Of a stretch of 64,000 nucleotides of DNA, positions 43,594 through 51,818 are shown piece by piece. The DNA is from Streptomyces sp. NBC_00178. GTDB taxonomy: Bacteria; Actinomycetota; Actinomycetes; Streptomycetales; Streptomycetaceae. The notes under the pieces were generated by a model that saw nothing but the letters and a program-made list of their open reading frames with translations, was not told where the DNA came from and did not search any database. The stretch lies in NCBI RefSeq assembly GCF_036206005.1, contig NZ_CP108143.1, positions 6,043,501-6,107,500 on the forward strand. The letters are read 5' to 3'. Position 1 is the stretch's first letter. Every line of letters starts with the position of its first letter. Both the position numbers and the translations under genes were made by a program.

Positions 43594-44127
43594 ATGGCGG
43601 ACGTACCGGGGACGATCGACCTGAGCGAACACGAACTGCGCGAGATCGCGGGGTACGCGGCCGACTGCGCGCGCAGGACGCTGTCCGTCTTCGAGCGGAG
43701 CCGTCCCGCCGACGCGCGCCCGCGCGAAGCCGTCGAGGCGGCGGACGCCTTCGCCGCGGGCGGACGGCGCACCCGCGAACTGCGTGACCGCGCGTGGGCC
43801 GCCCACCGTGCCGCGCGGGAGGCGGAGCGGGGCGCGGCAGCCGATGCCGCCCGCGCGGCGGGACACGCGGCGGCCGCCGCCTACCTCCACCCGAGGGCGA
43901 GCGCGCACCAGGTGAGACACGTCCTCGGCGCGGCCGCCCACGCCGCGCGGGCGGAGGAACTGGCGTCCGGGGACGGCGCGAAGGTCGTCTCCCGCGCCGT
44001 CGCCCGGGCCCGCGATCACGCACCGGCCGCGGTCGTCGCCGTCCTGGGACGCCTGCCCGCTGCGCCTGCCGGGGGCGGGCGCGTGGGGCAGATCGTCCGT
44101 GACCTGGACGCAGCGCTCCGCGCCTGA
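43594..44127 (+). CDS. Imm-5-like putative immunity protein
   Basis: A 177-aa all-helical protein resembling the Imm-5-like family (annotated as putative immunity proteins). It begins with IDLSEHELREIAGYAADCAR and has the alanine-rich RAAGHAAAAAYLHPRASAHQVRHVLGAA region. Such proteins are predicted to neutralise polymorphic toxins, but no toxin gene is nearby. ATG at 43594 is chosen over an upstream ATG in the same frame. Confidence 0.65.
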   Translation: MADVPGTIDLSEHELREIAGYAADCARRTLSVFERSRPADARPREAVEAADAFAAGGRRTRELRDRAWAAHRAAREAERGAAADAARAAGHAAAAAYLHPRASAHQVRHVLGAAAHAARAEELASGDGAKVVSRAVARARDHAPAAVVAVLGRLPAAPAGGGRVGQIVRDLDAALRA

Positions 44128-44211
44128 CGGGGCGCCCCCTCAATCCGCCGCCGGGCGGGCTGCGGGTTCCTGCGGCTGTGGCCCATGCATGTCGCCAGTG
44201 CGCACGGACTT

Positions 44212-44229
44212 GCGGAGAGAAATCTCCGC
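44212..44229. terminator. Hairpin with GAAA tetraloop
   Basis: GCGGAGA-GAAA-TCTCCGC is a perfect 7-bp stem with a GNRA-type loop, 84 nt after the Imm-5-like stop and 70 nt before the peptide gene. It could be a terminator or a leader structure of the next operon. Confidence 0.5.
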
Positions 44230-44256
44230 GTACCCCCTAGGGTCGGTCGAGGCATA

Positions 44257-44270
44257 ACCACACAAGTGGT
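44257..44270. promoter_or_regulatory. Inverted repeat before peptide cassette
   Basis: ACCACACAAGTGGT has 5-bp perfect arms and lies 30 bp upstream of the peptide start codon, just before the ribosome-binding site (GTGGAGG). It is a possible operator. Confidence 0.45.
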
Positions 44271-44299
44271 ACATGTCCCCCCAGTGAAGTGGAGGCACC

Positions 44300-44482
44300 A
44301 TGCTTACGCAGGAGATCACTCTCACCGCGACCCCGGCCCAGACCACCACGCTGAGCGCCCTGATGGCGGAGCCCGAGGCGGTCGTCAGTGACGCCCCGCT
44401 CTACACCCCCGAAGCGGCGGGCTTCCTGCTCGCGCTTCTCCTCCTTTCTCCCAAGGAGCCGAAGGAGTCCCGGGGCAAGTGA
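44300..44482 (+). CDS. 60-aa peptide, possible precursor
   Basis: A 60-aa peptide with a good ribosome site (GTGGAGG 7 nt upstream). The first half is polar and threonine-rich (TLTATPAQTTTLSALM), the middle acidic (AEPEAVVSDAPL), followed by a short hydrophobic stretch (FLLALLLL) and a basic Pro/Lys tail (SPKEPKESRGK). There is no Cys. Its stop overlaps the next gene start as GTGA. Size, position and leader-like first half resemble a modified-peptide precursor, but no known class is matched. It could also be a small membrane-associated peptide. Confidence 0.6.
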   Translation: MLTQEITLTATPAQTTTLSALMAEPEAVVSDAPLYTPEAAGFLLALLLLSPKEPKESRGK

Positions 44483-45207
44483 GTTCCCACTCCGCTTTCG
44501 CCGAGGCGGCTGACGCCCTGGCAGGCAGCGTCCTCGGTGCCCTGAGCGGTACCGGGGGCGCTGTGCAGCCGGCGCGGTTCGTCGACGACGCCCCCGACAC
44601 CCTCGCGGCGCTGGCCGCCGTCCGGGTCCTGGGGGCCGACCTGTTCAGCCCTCACCTGCTCACCGGGCAGCCCTTCGAGACGCAGGACGCCGCCGTGGTC
44701 GCCAAGGCGTTCGACGCCTTCCCCGCGTCCGACACCACCGAGGAGCCGGTAGTCGCCCTGCGGGACCACGCCACCGCCGTCCTGCTCGCGCGCCTCTCCG
44801 GTGACGACACGCTGCGTGCCCTCGCCGCCGAGCCGCAGGACACCGCGCGGTGCGCCGACGCGGGGGACTGGAGCGCATGGTCCGTCCGCATGGCCCAGCT
44901 CGCGCCGCTCGCCACGGCCGGACTCGACGGCCCCGTGCACGAGGCCGCCCGGCGCGGAGCCCTGCCGCTGAGCCGGGGCGTCAGCCGCTCCATCCTGCGG
45001 CGCGACTTCCCCACCGCCGTACGCCTCGTCCGCTGGCTCGCGTGGCTCCGGCACGAGGGCGCGGCCCTCCCGCTGGACCCCGACATCGCGGCGGAGCACG
45101 TGCGACTGGTGGGCGGCGCGGGCCCGCGCACCGCGCTGGACCTGGCGATCGCCCGTCACTTCCTCGAATCCCGGCCCGGCACACCCCCTGAGGCGGCACG
45201 CACATGA
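44479..45207 (+). CDS. Unrecognised 242-aa helical protein
   Basis: A 242-aa soluble, mainly helical protein (FAEAADALAGSVLGAL, then RRDFPTAVRLVRWLAWL). I do not recognise the family. The GTG start overlaps the peptide stop, and its own stop overlaps the DUF6895 start by ATGA, so it is translationally coupled to both. This suggests it acts on, with, or for the peptide or the DUF6895 protein. Confidence 0.6.
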   Translation: MSSHSAFAEAADALAGSVLGALSGTGGAVQPARFVDDAPDTLAALAAVRVLGADLFSPHLLTGQPFETQDAAVVAKAFDAFPASDTTEEPVVALRDHATAVLLARLSGDDTLRALAAEPQDTARCADAGDWSAWSVRMAQLAPLATAGLDGPVHEAARRGALPLSRGVSRSILRRDFPTAVRLVRWLAWLRHEGAALPLDPDIAAEHVRLVGGAGPRTALDLAIARHFLESRPGTPPEAART

Positions 45208-46124
45208 CGACGATCCCCGAGCCCGTCACCCGGGCGGCGCGCAGCATGGCGGACAGGGCCCTGTCGTGGCTGCACGCCAACCGGGACCTCGGTGGGCTCC
45301 CTCCCGGCACCACCGAGACGATGGCCGACCCCGACAGCGTCTACAAGCCCCTCGGGGAGACCACGCTCGCCGCTTCCCTCATCCTCCGCGACGGCGTCGC
45401 CGGTCCCGGACGCCTGGCCGCCGCCCAGAGCCTCATGGACTTCACCTGGGAGCAGTTCCGCCAGGGCGACATGATCTACGAACGCCAGCTCCGCCACACG
45501 CTGATGACGGACCCGCTGGAGATGTACGCCCCCTTCGTGCGCTGCGGCTACCGTCACGCCGAGCTCGACCGGCTCCTCGCCCACCGGTCCCGCATGCGTT
45601 CGGTGCACAGCGTCGAGGTGCTGCCCAACCGCAGGCTCGCCGTCGCCAACGCCGCCCGGGTCGTCGGACTCGACCACCCCGACGACCCGAAGGCCCTCGC
45701 CGCCGCCACCTGGCTCGGGGCGAGGCCGGAACCGTGGGCCATGAACTGGATCACCGCCTACGCGGTGACGCACACGGTCTTCCACCTCACCGACTGGGGC
45801 GGGAACCCAGGCGGTCTGCCGCCCGAACTCGCCGACTACGTACGCACCTGGCTCCCCGTGTGGATCGACGTCTGGAGTGAGGTGGGCCAGTGGGACCTCG
45901 TGACGGAACTGCTGGTCGTCGGCGCCTCGATCGAGGACCCGTACTGCCGGCCTGAGGACTGGGAGGCCGTCGCGGCGCTCCAGCACGAGGACGGTCTCGT
46001 ACCCCGCGACAGCGACCCCGTCGACGACGATCCTCAGCAGCGGTTCACCGACCACCAGCACACGGTCGTGGTCGCCGCAGTCGCCGGTTCCGTCGCGCTC
46101 GCCCGGGCGGCCGGTCAGAGGTGA
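45204..46124 (+). CDS. DUF6895 family protein
   Basis: A 306-aa protein of the DUF6895 family. The family-typical elements are ALSWLHANRD, VYKPLGETTLAA, DFTWEQFRQGDMIYE, LPNRRLAVANAARVVGL and the strongly conserved THTVFHLTDWG near residue 200. The pattern of helices with conserved His/Trp/Asp resembles an alpha/alpha barrel enzyme, but no catalysis is established. It is coupled to the previous gene by ATGA and followed 4 nt later by the serine hydrolase. Confidence 0.75.
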   Translation: MTTIPEPVTRAARSMADRALSWLHANRDLGGLPPGTTETMADPDSVYKPLGETTLAASLILRDGVAGPGRLAAAQSLMDFTWEQFRQGDMIYERQLRHTLMTDPLEMYAPFVRCGYRHAELDRLLAHRSRMRSVHSVEVLPNRRLAVANAARVVGLDHPDDPKALAAATWLGARPEPWAMNWITAYAVTHTVFHLTDWGGNPGGLPPELADYVRTWLPVWIDVWSEVGQWDLVTELLVVGASIEDPYCRPEDWEAVAALQHEDGLVPRDSDPVDDDPQQRFTDHQHTVVVAAVAGSVALARAAGQR

Positions 46125-46128
46125 AGGC

Positions 46129-47163
46129 GTGACGCCACCCCCGCTCAGCGCGCGCCTGAGGCCCCTTCTGACGTCCGCCGACGGTCCGGCGACCGTGGTC
46201 GCCGCCGTGCGGGGAGCCGAGCGCGCGGTGCTCTGCCGCGGACCGGTGGACGAGAACAGCCGGTTCGAGACGGGCTCGCTGACCAAGACGTTCACCGCCC
46301 TGCTGCTCGCCGAACTGGCCGCTCGGGGCGAAGTCCGTTACGGCGACCGGGCCGACCGCTACCTCCCCTTCCGGCTGCCCGGACCGCCCTTCACCCTCCT
46401 GCACCTGGCCACCCACACCTCCGGCCTCCCCCGGCTGCCCCCGGGGCTGCTGGCCCGGGCGGTCCGCAGCGGGTGGCTCAGCAACCCGTACGCCGGCTTC
46501 ACCGAAGGCGACCTGCTCGCCTCGCTGCGCCGCACCCGGCTCCGCCACCGGCCCGGCACCCGTGTGCTGTACTCCAACTTCGGCGGGGCCCTGCTCGGCC
46601 ATGTCCTCGCCAGGGCGGCGGGTGGCGACGGCGGCGACTACGCCGCGCTGCTGGCCGACCGCATCACCGGGCCGCTCGGCCTGTCCCGCACCGACTGTGA
46701 CCCCAACAGGCCACAGGTGACCGGACATTGGCACGGCCGTGCCCGCCCCGTGATGCTGATGCCGGGACTGGCCGCCGCGGGCGCCGTGCGCTCCAGCGCC
46801 CGCGACCTGCTGCGCCTCCTGGGGCTCCTGCTCGACCCCGGCTCCGTACCCGATCCGTTCCTGCGCACGGCGCTCACGGAGGTCCAGCGGCCCCGGCTCG
46901 GTGTCCCGCGGACCGGTTCGCGCGTCTGCCTCGTCTGGAACCTCCGCCCACGTCCCGACGGCGCACTGCTCCACCACTCCGGGGGGACGCGCGGATTCAC
47001 GGCGTTCGCGGGGTTCCTCCCGGCCTCCGGCACGGCACTCGTCGCGCTGACGAACTCCGCCCCGACCCCCCTCGCGCCCTTCGTCCAGGCCGCCTACAGC
47101 GCCCTGGGCGCACTGGGCCGGGGGCCCGCCGGCGCAGATGGACCGCTCGGGTGTGAAACATGA
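46129..47163 (+). CDS. Serine hydrolase, class C beta-lactamase fold
   Basis: A 344-aa serine hydrolase with SLTK (Ser50, Lys53), YSN (Tyr148) and HSGG near residue 286, the three boxes of the beta-lactamase/D-Ala carboxypeptidase fold. No signal peptide is visible, so it acts in the cytoplasm. GTG at 46129 lies 4 nt after the DUF6895 stop, so it is in the same transcript. In a peptide cassette it could be a peptidase or ester/amide hydrolase; this is inference. Confidence 0.82.
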   Translation: MTPPPLSARLRPLLTSADGPATVVAAVRGAERAVLCRGPVDENSRFETGSLTKTFTALLLAELAARGEVRYGDRADRYLPFRLPGPPFTLLHLATHTSGLPRLPPGLLARAVRSGWLSNPYAGFTEGDLLASLRRTRLRHRPGTRVLYSNFGGALLGHVLARAAGGDGGDYAALLADRITGPLGLSRTDCDPNRPQVTGHWHGRARPVMLMPGLAAAGAVRSSARDLLRLLGLLLDPGSVPDPFLRTALTEVQRPRLGVPRTGSRVCLVWNLRPRPDGALLHHSGGTRGFTAFAGFLPASGTALVALTNSAPTPLAPFVQAAYSALGALGRGPAGADGPLGCET

Positions 47164-47193
47164 TCGACTCCGCCGGTTCACGGCGATGGTCTT

Positions 47194-47213
47194 GCCCCGC
47201 TGTGTGACGGGGC
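47194..47213. terminator. Small hairpin after serine hydrolase
   Basis: GCCCCG-CTGTGTGA-CGGGGC is a 6-bp stem 30 nt after the hydrolase stop. Confidence 0.4.
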
Positions 47214-47238
47214 TTACGTTCTCCTCCTATGCACCGTG

Positions 47239-47263
47239 TCTACGGGCGTAGAGAACGCGTAGA
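47239..47263. promoter_or_regulatory. Operator candidate of pyrimidine-catabolic genes
   Basis: TCTACGGGCGTAGA is a perfect dyad (6-bp arms, 2-bp centre), and CGTAGA occurs again 11 bp later (47258-47263). The pattern lies 33-57 bp before the beta-ureidopropionase start, suggesting cooperative regulator binding on one DNA face. Confidence 0.5.
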
Positions 47264-47295
47264 GGCTCTCTGACGCCGCGTCGAAGGAGCAGCTC

Positions 47296-48138
47296 ATGTC
47301 CCACGTCGTACGCGCCGCACTCGTCCAGGCGACCTGGACAGGCGACACCGAATCCATGATCGCCAAGCATGAGGAACACGCTCGCGAGGCAGCCCGGCAG
47401 GGCGCGCGGATCATCGGGTTCCAGGAGGTGTTCAACGCCCCCTACTTCTGCCAGGTGCAGGAACCCGAGCACTACCGCTGGGCCGAACCCGTGCCGGACG
47501 GTCCGACGGTCCGGCGCATGCAGGACCTGGCCCGCGAGACCGGCATGGTGATCGTGGTGCCGGTCTTCGAGATCGAGCAGTCCGGCTTCTACTACAACAC
47601 CGCGGCCGTGATCGACGCCGACGGCTCGTACCTCGGCAAGTACCGCAAGCACCACATCCCGCAGGTCAAGGGGTTCTGGGAGAAGTACTACTTCAAGCCC
47701 GGCAACGCCGGCTGGCCGGTCTTCGACACAGCCGTCGGCAAGGTGGGCGTCTACATCTGCTACGACCGGCACTTCCCCGAAGGGTGGCGCCAACTCGGAC
47801 TCAACGGAGCTCAGTTGGTCTACAACCCGTCGGCGACCTCACGGGGCCTCTCCGGCCATCTATGGCAGCTGGAACAGCCCGCGTCGGCCGTCGCCAACGA
47901 GTACTTCGTCGCCGCGATCAACCGCGTAGGCCAGGAGGAGTACGGCGACAACGACTTCTACGGCACCAGCTACTTCGTCGACCCGCGGGGACAGTTCGTC
48001 GGGGACGTCGCCAGCGACAAGGAGGAGGAACTCCTCGTGCGCGACCTCGACTTCGGACTGATCGAGGAAGTCCGCACGCAGTGGGCCTTCTACCGGGACC
48101 GAAGGCCCGACGCGTACGAGGGGCTGGTGGAGCCGTGA
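47296..48138 (+). CDS. Beta-ureidopropionase (nitrilase superfamily)
   Basis: A 280-aa carbon-nitrogen hydrolase. The catalytic Glu (GFQEVFNAPYF), Lys (KYRKHHIPQ) and Cys (YICYDRHFPEG) are present in order. The enzyme hydrolyses N-carbamoyl-beta-alanine to beta-alanine, CO2 and ammonia in reductive pyrimidine catabolism. An AAGGAG site precedes the ATG. Its stop overlaps the aminotransferase start as GTGA, and hydA follows. Confidence 0.88.
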   Translation: MSHVVRAALVQATWTGDTESMIAKHEEHAREAARQGARIIGFQEVFNAPYFCQVQEPEHYRWAEPVPDGPTVRRMQDLARETGMVIVVPVFEIEQSGFYYNTAAVIDADGSYLGKYRKHHIPQVKGFWEKYYFKPGNAGWPVFDTAVGKVGVYICYDRHFPEGWRQLGLNGAQLVYNPSATSRGLSGHLWQLEQPASAVANEYFVAAINRVGQEEYGDNDFYGTSYFVDPRGQFVGDVASDKEEELLVRDLDFGLIEEVRTQWAFYRDRRPDAYEGLVEP

Positions 48139-49418
48139 CCGGGCTGCACGAGCGCCACCTCGCCGTCAGCCCCGCATGGCTGGCGCTCTACTACCGGCAG
48201 CCGCTCGAACTCACCCACGGCGAGGGCCGCCACGTCTGGGACGCGGACGGCAACCGCTACCTCGACTTCTTCGGCGGCATCCTCACCACGATGACGGCGC
48301 ACGCCCTGCCCGAGGTGACCAAGGCCGTCACCGAGCAGGCCGGCCGCCTGATCCACTCCTCGACCCTCTACCTGAACCGCCCGATGGTCGAGCTGGCCGA
48401 GCGCATCGCCACACTCTCCGGAATCCCCGACGCCCGGGTCTTCTTCACCACCTCGGGCACCGAGGCGAACGACGCCGCCCTGCTGCTCGCCACCGCCTAC
48501 CGCGGGTCGAACCAGATCCTGGCGATGCGCAACAGCTACCACGGCAGGTCCTTCTCGGCGGTGTCCATCACGGGCAACAAGGGCTGGTCGCCGACCACCC
48601 TGTCCCCGCTGCAGACGCTGTACGTCCACGGCGGGGTCCGCAGCCGCGGACCGTACGCCGAGCTGAGCGACGAGCGGTTCATCAAGGCGTGCGTCGCCGA
48701 CCTGGAGGACCTGCTCGGGCACACCCGGGAACCAGCGGCGCTGATCGCCGAACCCGTCCAGGGTGTCGGCGGCTTCACCGCGCCCCCGGACGGTCTCTAC
48801 GCCGCGTTCCGTGAAGTCCTCGACCGGCACGGCATCCTGTGGATCTCCGACGAGGTGCAGACCGGCTGGGGCCGCACCGGAGACCACTTCTGGGGCTGGC
48901 AGGCACACGCCGAGAACGGGCCGCCCGACATCATCACCTTCGCCAAGGGCATCGGCAACGGCATGTCCATCGGGGGAGTCGTCGCCCGGGCCGACGTCAT
49001 GAACTGTCTCGACGCCAACTCCATCTCGACGTTCGGCGGATCCCCGGTCACCATGGCCGCCGGGCTCGCGAACCTCTCGTACCTCCTGGAGCACGACCTC
49101 CAGGGCAACGCCCGGCGGGTCGGCGGGCTGCTCATCGAGCGGCTCCGCGCCGTCGGCGCGGCATCGGAGGCCGTGAAGGAGGTACGCGGCCGGGGCCTCA
49201 TGATCGGTATCGAGCTGGTGAAGCCCGGCACCGACGAGGCGAACCCGGAGGCGGCCGCCGCAGTCCTGGAGGCGGCACGCGCCGGCGGGCTGCTCCTCGG
49301 CAAGGGCGGTGGTCACAACACCAGCGTCCTGCGCATCGCGCCACCGCTGTCGCTCACCGTCGCCGAGGCCGAGGAGGGCGCGGCGATCCTCGCCGACGCC
49401 CTCCACGCGGCGATCTGA
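48135..49418 (+). CDS. Class III aminotransferase (beta-alanine type)
   Basis: A 427-aa PLP-dependent aminotransferase of the AGXT2/omega-amino acid:pyruvate group. TSGTEANDAALLLA, WISDEVQTGWGRTG and the PLP-lysine segment TFAKGIGNGMSIGG are clear. In this operon it probably transaminates beta-alanine to malonate semialdehyde. The start is the GTG overlapping the upstream stop. Confidence 0.88.
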   Translation: MTGLHERHLAVSPAWLALYYRQPLELTHGEGRHVWDADGNRYLDFFGGILTTMTAHALPEVTKAVTEQAGRLIHSSTLYLNRPMVELAERIATLSGIPDARVFFTTSGTEANDAALLLATAYRGSNQILAMRNSYHGRSFSAVSITGNKGWSPTTLSPLQTLYVHGGVRSRGPYAELSDERFIKACVADLEDLLGHTREPAALIAEPVQGVGGFTAPPDGLYAAFREVLDRHGILWISDEVQTGWGRTGDHFWGWQAHAENGPPDIITFAKGIGNGMSIGGVVARADVMNCLDANSISTFGGSPVTMAAGLANLSYLLEHDLQGNARRVGGLLIERLRAVGAASEAVKEVRGRGLMIGIELVKPGTDEANPEAAAAVLEAARAGGLLLGKGGGHNTSVLRIAPPLSLTVAEAEEGAAILADALHAAI

Positions 49419-49425
49419 CGGCAGA

Positions 49426-49455
49426 GCCCCGCGGCAGGCGCCCCTGCCGCGGGGC
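49426..49455 (+). terminator. Very stable hairpin between aminotransferase and hydA
   Basis: A perfect 13-bp stem (GCCCCGCGGCAGG / CCTGCCGCGGGGC) with CGCC loop sits 7 nt after the aminotransferase stop. No U-tract follows. It may set different expression of hydA or protect the upstream mRNA. Confidence 0.65.
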
Positions 49456-49530
49456 GCACCGCGTCCACGTACGTCATCGAGCAACCGGTCGACGGGTACA
49501 GGCCCGTTCCGCCACCGCGAGGAGGGGCAC

Positions 49531-50928
49531 ATGAGCCGCACCGTCATCCACGGCGGACTCGTCGTCACCGCGTCCGACGAGATCCACGCCGACGTCCTCG
49601 TCGAGGGCGGACGCATCGCCGCCCTCGCCGCCCACGGCACCGAGGCCGCCGCGAGCTGGAGCGCCGACCGCAGGATCGACGCCACGGGGAAGTACGTCAT
49701 CCCGGGCGGCGTCGACGCGCACACGCACATGGAGATGCCCTTCGGCGGGACCTACGCCGCCGACACCTTCGAGACGGGTACCCGGGCCGCTGCCTGGGGC
49801 GGGACCACGACGATCGTCGACTTCGCCATCCAGAGCGTGGGCCGCTCGCTGCAGGAGGGGCTCGACACCTGGCACGGGAAGGCCGACGGCAACTGCGCCG
49901 TCGACTACGCCTTCCACATGATCATGTCGGACGTGAACGCCTCCTCCCTCAAGGAGATGGACCGCCTGGTGGCGGAAGGCGTCACCTCGTTCAAGTTGTT
50001 CATGGCCTACCCCGGCGTGTTCTACAGCGACGACGGTCAGATCCTCCGGGCCATGCAGCGCGCCTCCGGCAACGGCGGTCTGGTCATGATGCACGCGGAG
50101 AACGGCATCGCCATCGACGTCCTGGTCGAACAGGCGCTGGCCGAGGGGCGCACCGACCCGCGCTACCACGGCGACGTCCGCAAGGTGGCGCTGGAGGCCG
50201 AGGCCACGCACCGCGCCGTCCAGCTCGCCCGGGTCGCGGGATCACCGCTGTACGTCGTGCACGTCTCCGCCGACGAGGCCGTCGCGGAGATCGCGGACGC
50301 CCGCCACAAGGGCCTCCCGGTCTTCGGGGAGACCTGCCCGCAGTACCTCTTCCTCTCCACGGACAACCTCGCCGAGCCCGGCTTCGAAGGGGCGAAGTAC
50401 GTCTGCTCGACCCCGCTCCGCCCCCGGGAACACCAGGAGGCGCTCTGGCGCGGGCTCCGCAACAACGAACTGCAGGTCGTCTCCACGGACCACTGCCCGT
50501 TCTGCTTCTCCGGCCAGAAGGAGATGGGGCGCGGCGACTTCTCGAAGATCCCCAACGGCATGCCGGGCGTCGAGAACCGGCTGGACCTCCTCCACCAGGC
50601 CGTCGTGGACGGCCACATCTCCCGCAGGCGGTGGATCGAGATCGCCTGCGCCTCCCCGGCCAGGATGTTCGGGCTCTACCCGAAGAAGGGCACCATCGCA
50701 CCGGGCGCCGACGCCGACATCGTCGTCTACGACCCCGCCGCGGAGCAGACCATCTCCGCCCAGACGCACCACATGAACGTCGACTACTCCGCCTACGAGG
50801 GCAAGCGGGTGACGGGACGGGTGGAGACGGTCCTCTCGCGCGGAGTGCCCGTGATCGAGGACCGCGCCTACGTCGGCCACGCGGGCCACGGGACGTATCT
50901 GCCGCGGGGGACCTGCCAGTACCTGTGA
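49531..50928 (+). CDS. hydA: Dihydropyrimidinase (D-hydantoinase)
   Basis: A 465-aa amidohydrolase that opens dihydrouracil, dihydrothymine or hydantoins. The dinuclear metal ligands are in GGVDAHTHMEMPFGG, the carboxylated lysine in TSFKLFMAYPG, with MHAENG, YVVHVSAD and STDHCPF following. ATG at 49531 follows GAGGAGGGG. Together with the upstream two genes it covers dihydropyrimidine to malonate semialdehyde. Confidence 0.92.
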   Translation: MSRTVIHGGLVVTASDEIHADVLVEGGRIAALAAHGTEAAASWSADRRIDATGKYVIPGGVDAHTHMEMPFGGTYAADTFETGTRAAAWGGTTTIVDFAIQSVGRSLQEGLDTWHGKADGNCAVDYAFHMIMSDVNASSLKEMDRLVAEGVTSFKLFMAYPGVFYSDDGQILRAMQRASGNGGLVMMHAENGIAIDVLVEQALAEGRTDPRYHGDVRKVALEAEATHRAVQLARVAGSPLYVVHVSADEAVAEIADARHKGLPVFGETCPQYLFLSTDNLAEPGFEGAKYVCSTPLRPREHQEALWRGLRNNELQVVSTDHCPFCFSGQKEMGRGDFSKIPNGMPGVENRLDLLHQAVVDGHISRRRWIEIACASPARMFGLYPKKGTIAPGADADIVVYDPAAEQTISAQTHHMNVDYSAYEGKRVTGRVETVLSRGVPVIEDRAYVGHAGHGTYLPRGTCQYL

Positions 50929-50937
50929 CGCGCCGGC

Positions 50938-50978
50938 GGGGCGGCGGACGCCGACGCGGTGCCGGGGTCCGCCGCCCC
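50938..50978. terminator. Hairpin between hydA and ABC permease
   Basis: A 12-bp perfect stem (GGGGCGGCGGAC / GTCCGCCGCCCC) with a 17-nt loop lies in the convergent gap. Confidence 0.65.
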
Positions 50979-51026
50979 CCGGAGCGGGACGACGTGCCAC
51001 TGCTTCCCGGGCTGCTTCGGGCCGGG

Positions 51027-51818
51027 CTACTTCGGGTCGCGGTTGTACAGCGAGGTGGACCAGAAGTAGCCGAGCGCGGCCAGCCCCAGGCACCAGGCGA
51101 CGGCGATCCACCCGTTGTCGCCGATCTCCGTGCCGAGGAGCAGTCCGCGCAGGGTCTCGATGGCGGGGGTGAAGGGCTGGTACTCGGCGACCGGCTGGAA
51201 CCAGCCGGGCATCGCGTCGAGCGGGACGAAGGCGCTGGAGAGCAGCGGCAGGACCATCAGCGGCATGGCGTTGTTGCTCGCGGCCTCGACGTTCGGGCTG
51301 GACAGGCCCATCCCGACCGCGATCCAGGTCAGCGCCAGGGAGACGAGCGTGAGCAGGCCCAGGGCCAGCAGCCACTCCACGGCGGTGGCGTCGGTGGATC
51401 TGAAGCCGATGGCCACCGCGACGGCCCCTACGGTGACGACGCTCATCATGCACTGCAGGACGCTGCCGACGACGTGCCCGATCAGCACGGAGCCGCGGTG
51501 GATCGCCATCGTGCGGAAGCGCGCGATGATCCCCTCGGTCATGTCCATGGACACCGACACCGCACTGCCGATCGTGGTGCCGCCGATGGTCAGCAGCAGG
51601 ATGCCCGGAACGATGTACGAGAGGTACTCGGACCGGTCCGAGTTGCCGCCGCCGATGCCCGCGCTCATGGTGTCTCCGAAGATATAGACGAAGAGCAGGA
51701 GCAGCATGACGGGGGTGAGCAGCAGGTTCAGCGTCAGCGACGGGTAGCGGCGCACGTGCAGCAGGTTGCGGCGCAGCATGGTGGCCGAGTCGCGGGCGGC
51801 GAGGGTGAGGCTGCTCAT
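51027..51818 (-). CDS. ABC-2 type permease (DrrB-like)
   Basis: A 263-aa membrane protein with six membrane segments and the ABC-2 signature around TEGIIARFRTMAIHRGSVLIGHVV. ATG at 51818 overlaps the ATPase stop. The pair resembles the DrrAB drug/lipid exporter of Streptomyces. Substrate is unknown. Confidence 0.88.
   Translation of the reverse strand: MSSLTLAARDSATMLRRNLLHVRRYPSLTLNLLLTPVMLLLLFVYIFGDTMSAGIGGGNSDRSEYLSYIVPGILLLTIGGTTIGSAVSVSMDMTEGIIARFRTMAIHRGSVLIGHVVGSVLQCMMSVVTVGAVAVAIGFRSTDATAVEWLLALGLLTLVSLALTWIAVGMGLSSPNVEAASNNAMPLMVLPLLSSAFVPLDAMPGWFQPVAEYQPFTPAIETLRGLLLGTEIGDNGWIAVAWCLGLAALGYFWSTSLYNRDPK

Noticed and set aside
44300..47163. Lanthipeptide, lasso, thiopeptide, daptide or radical-SAM RiPP cluster
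   Set aside because: The peptide has no Cys and the neighbours include no LanC-like, YcaO, asparagine-synthetase-like, radical SAM, methyltransferase or daptide-type oxidase/aminotransferase gene.
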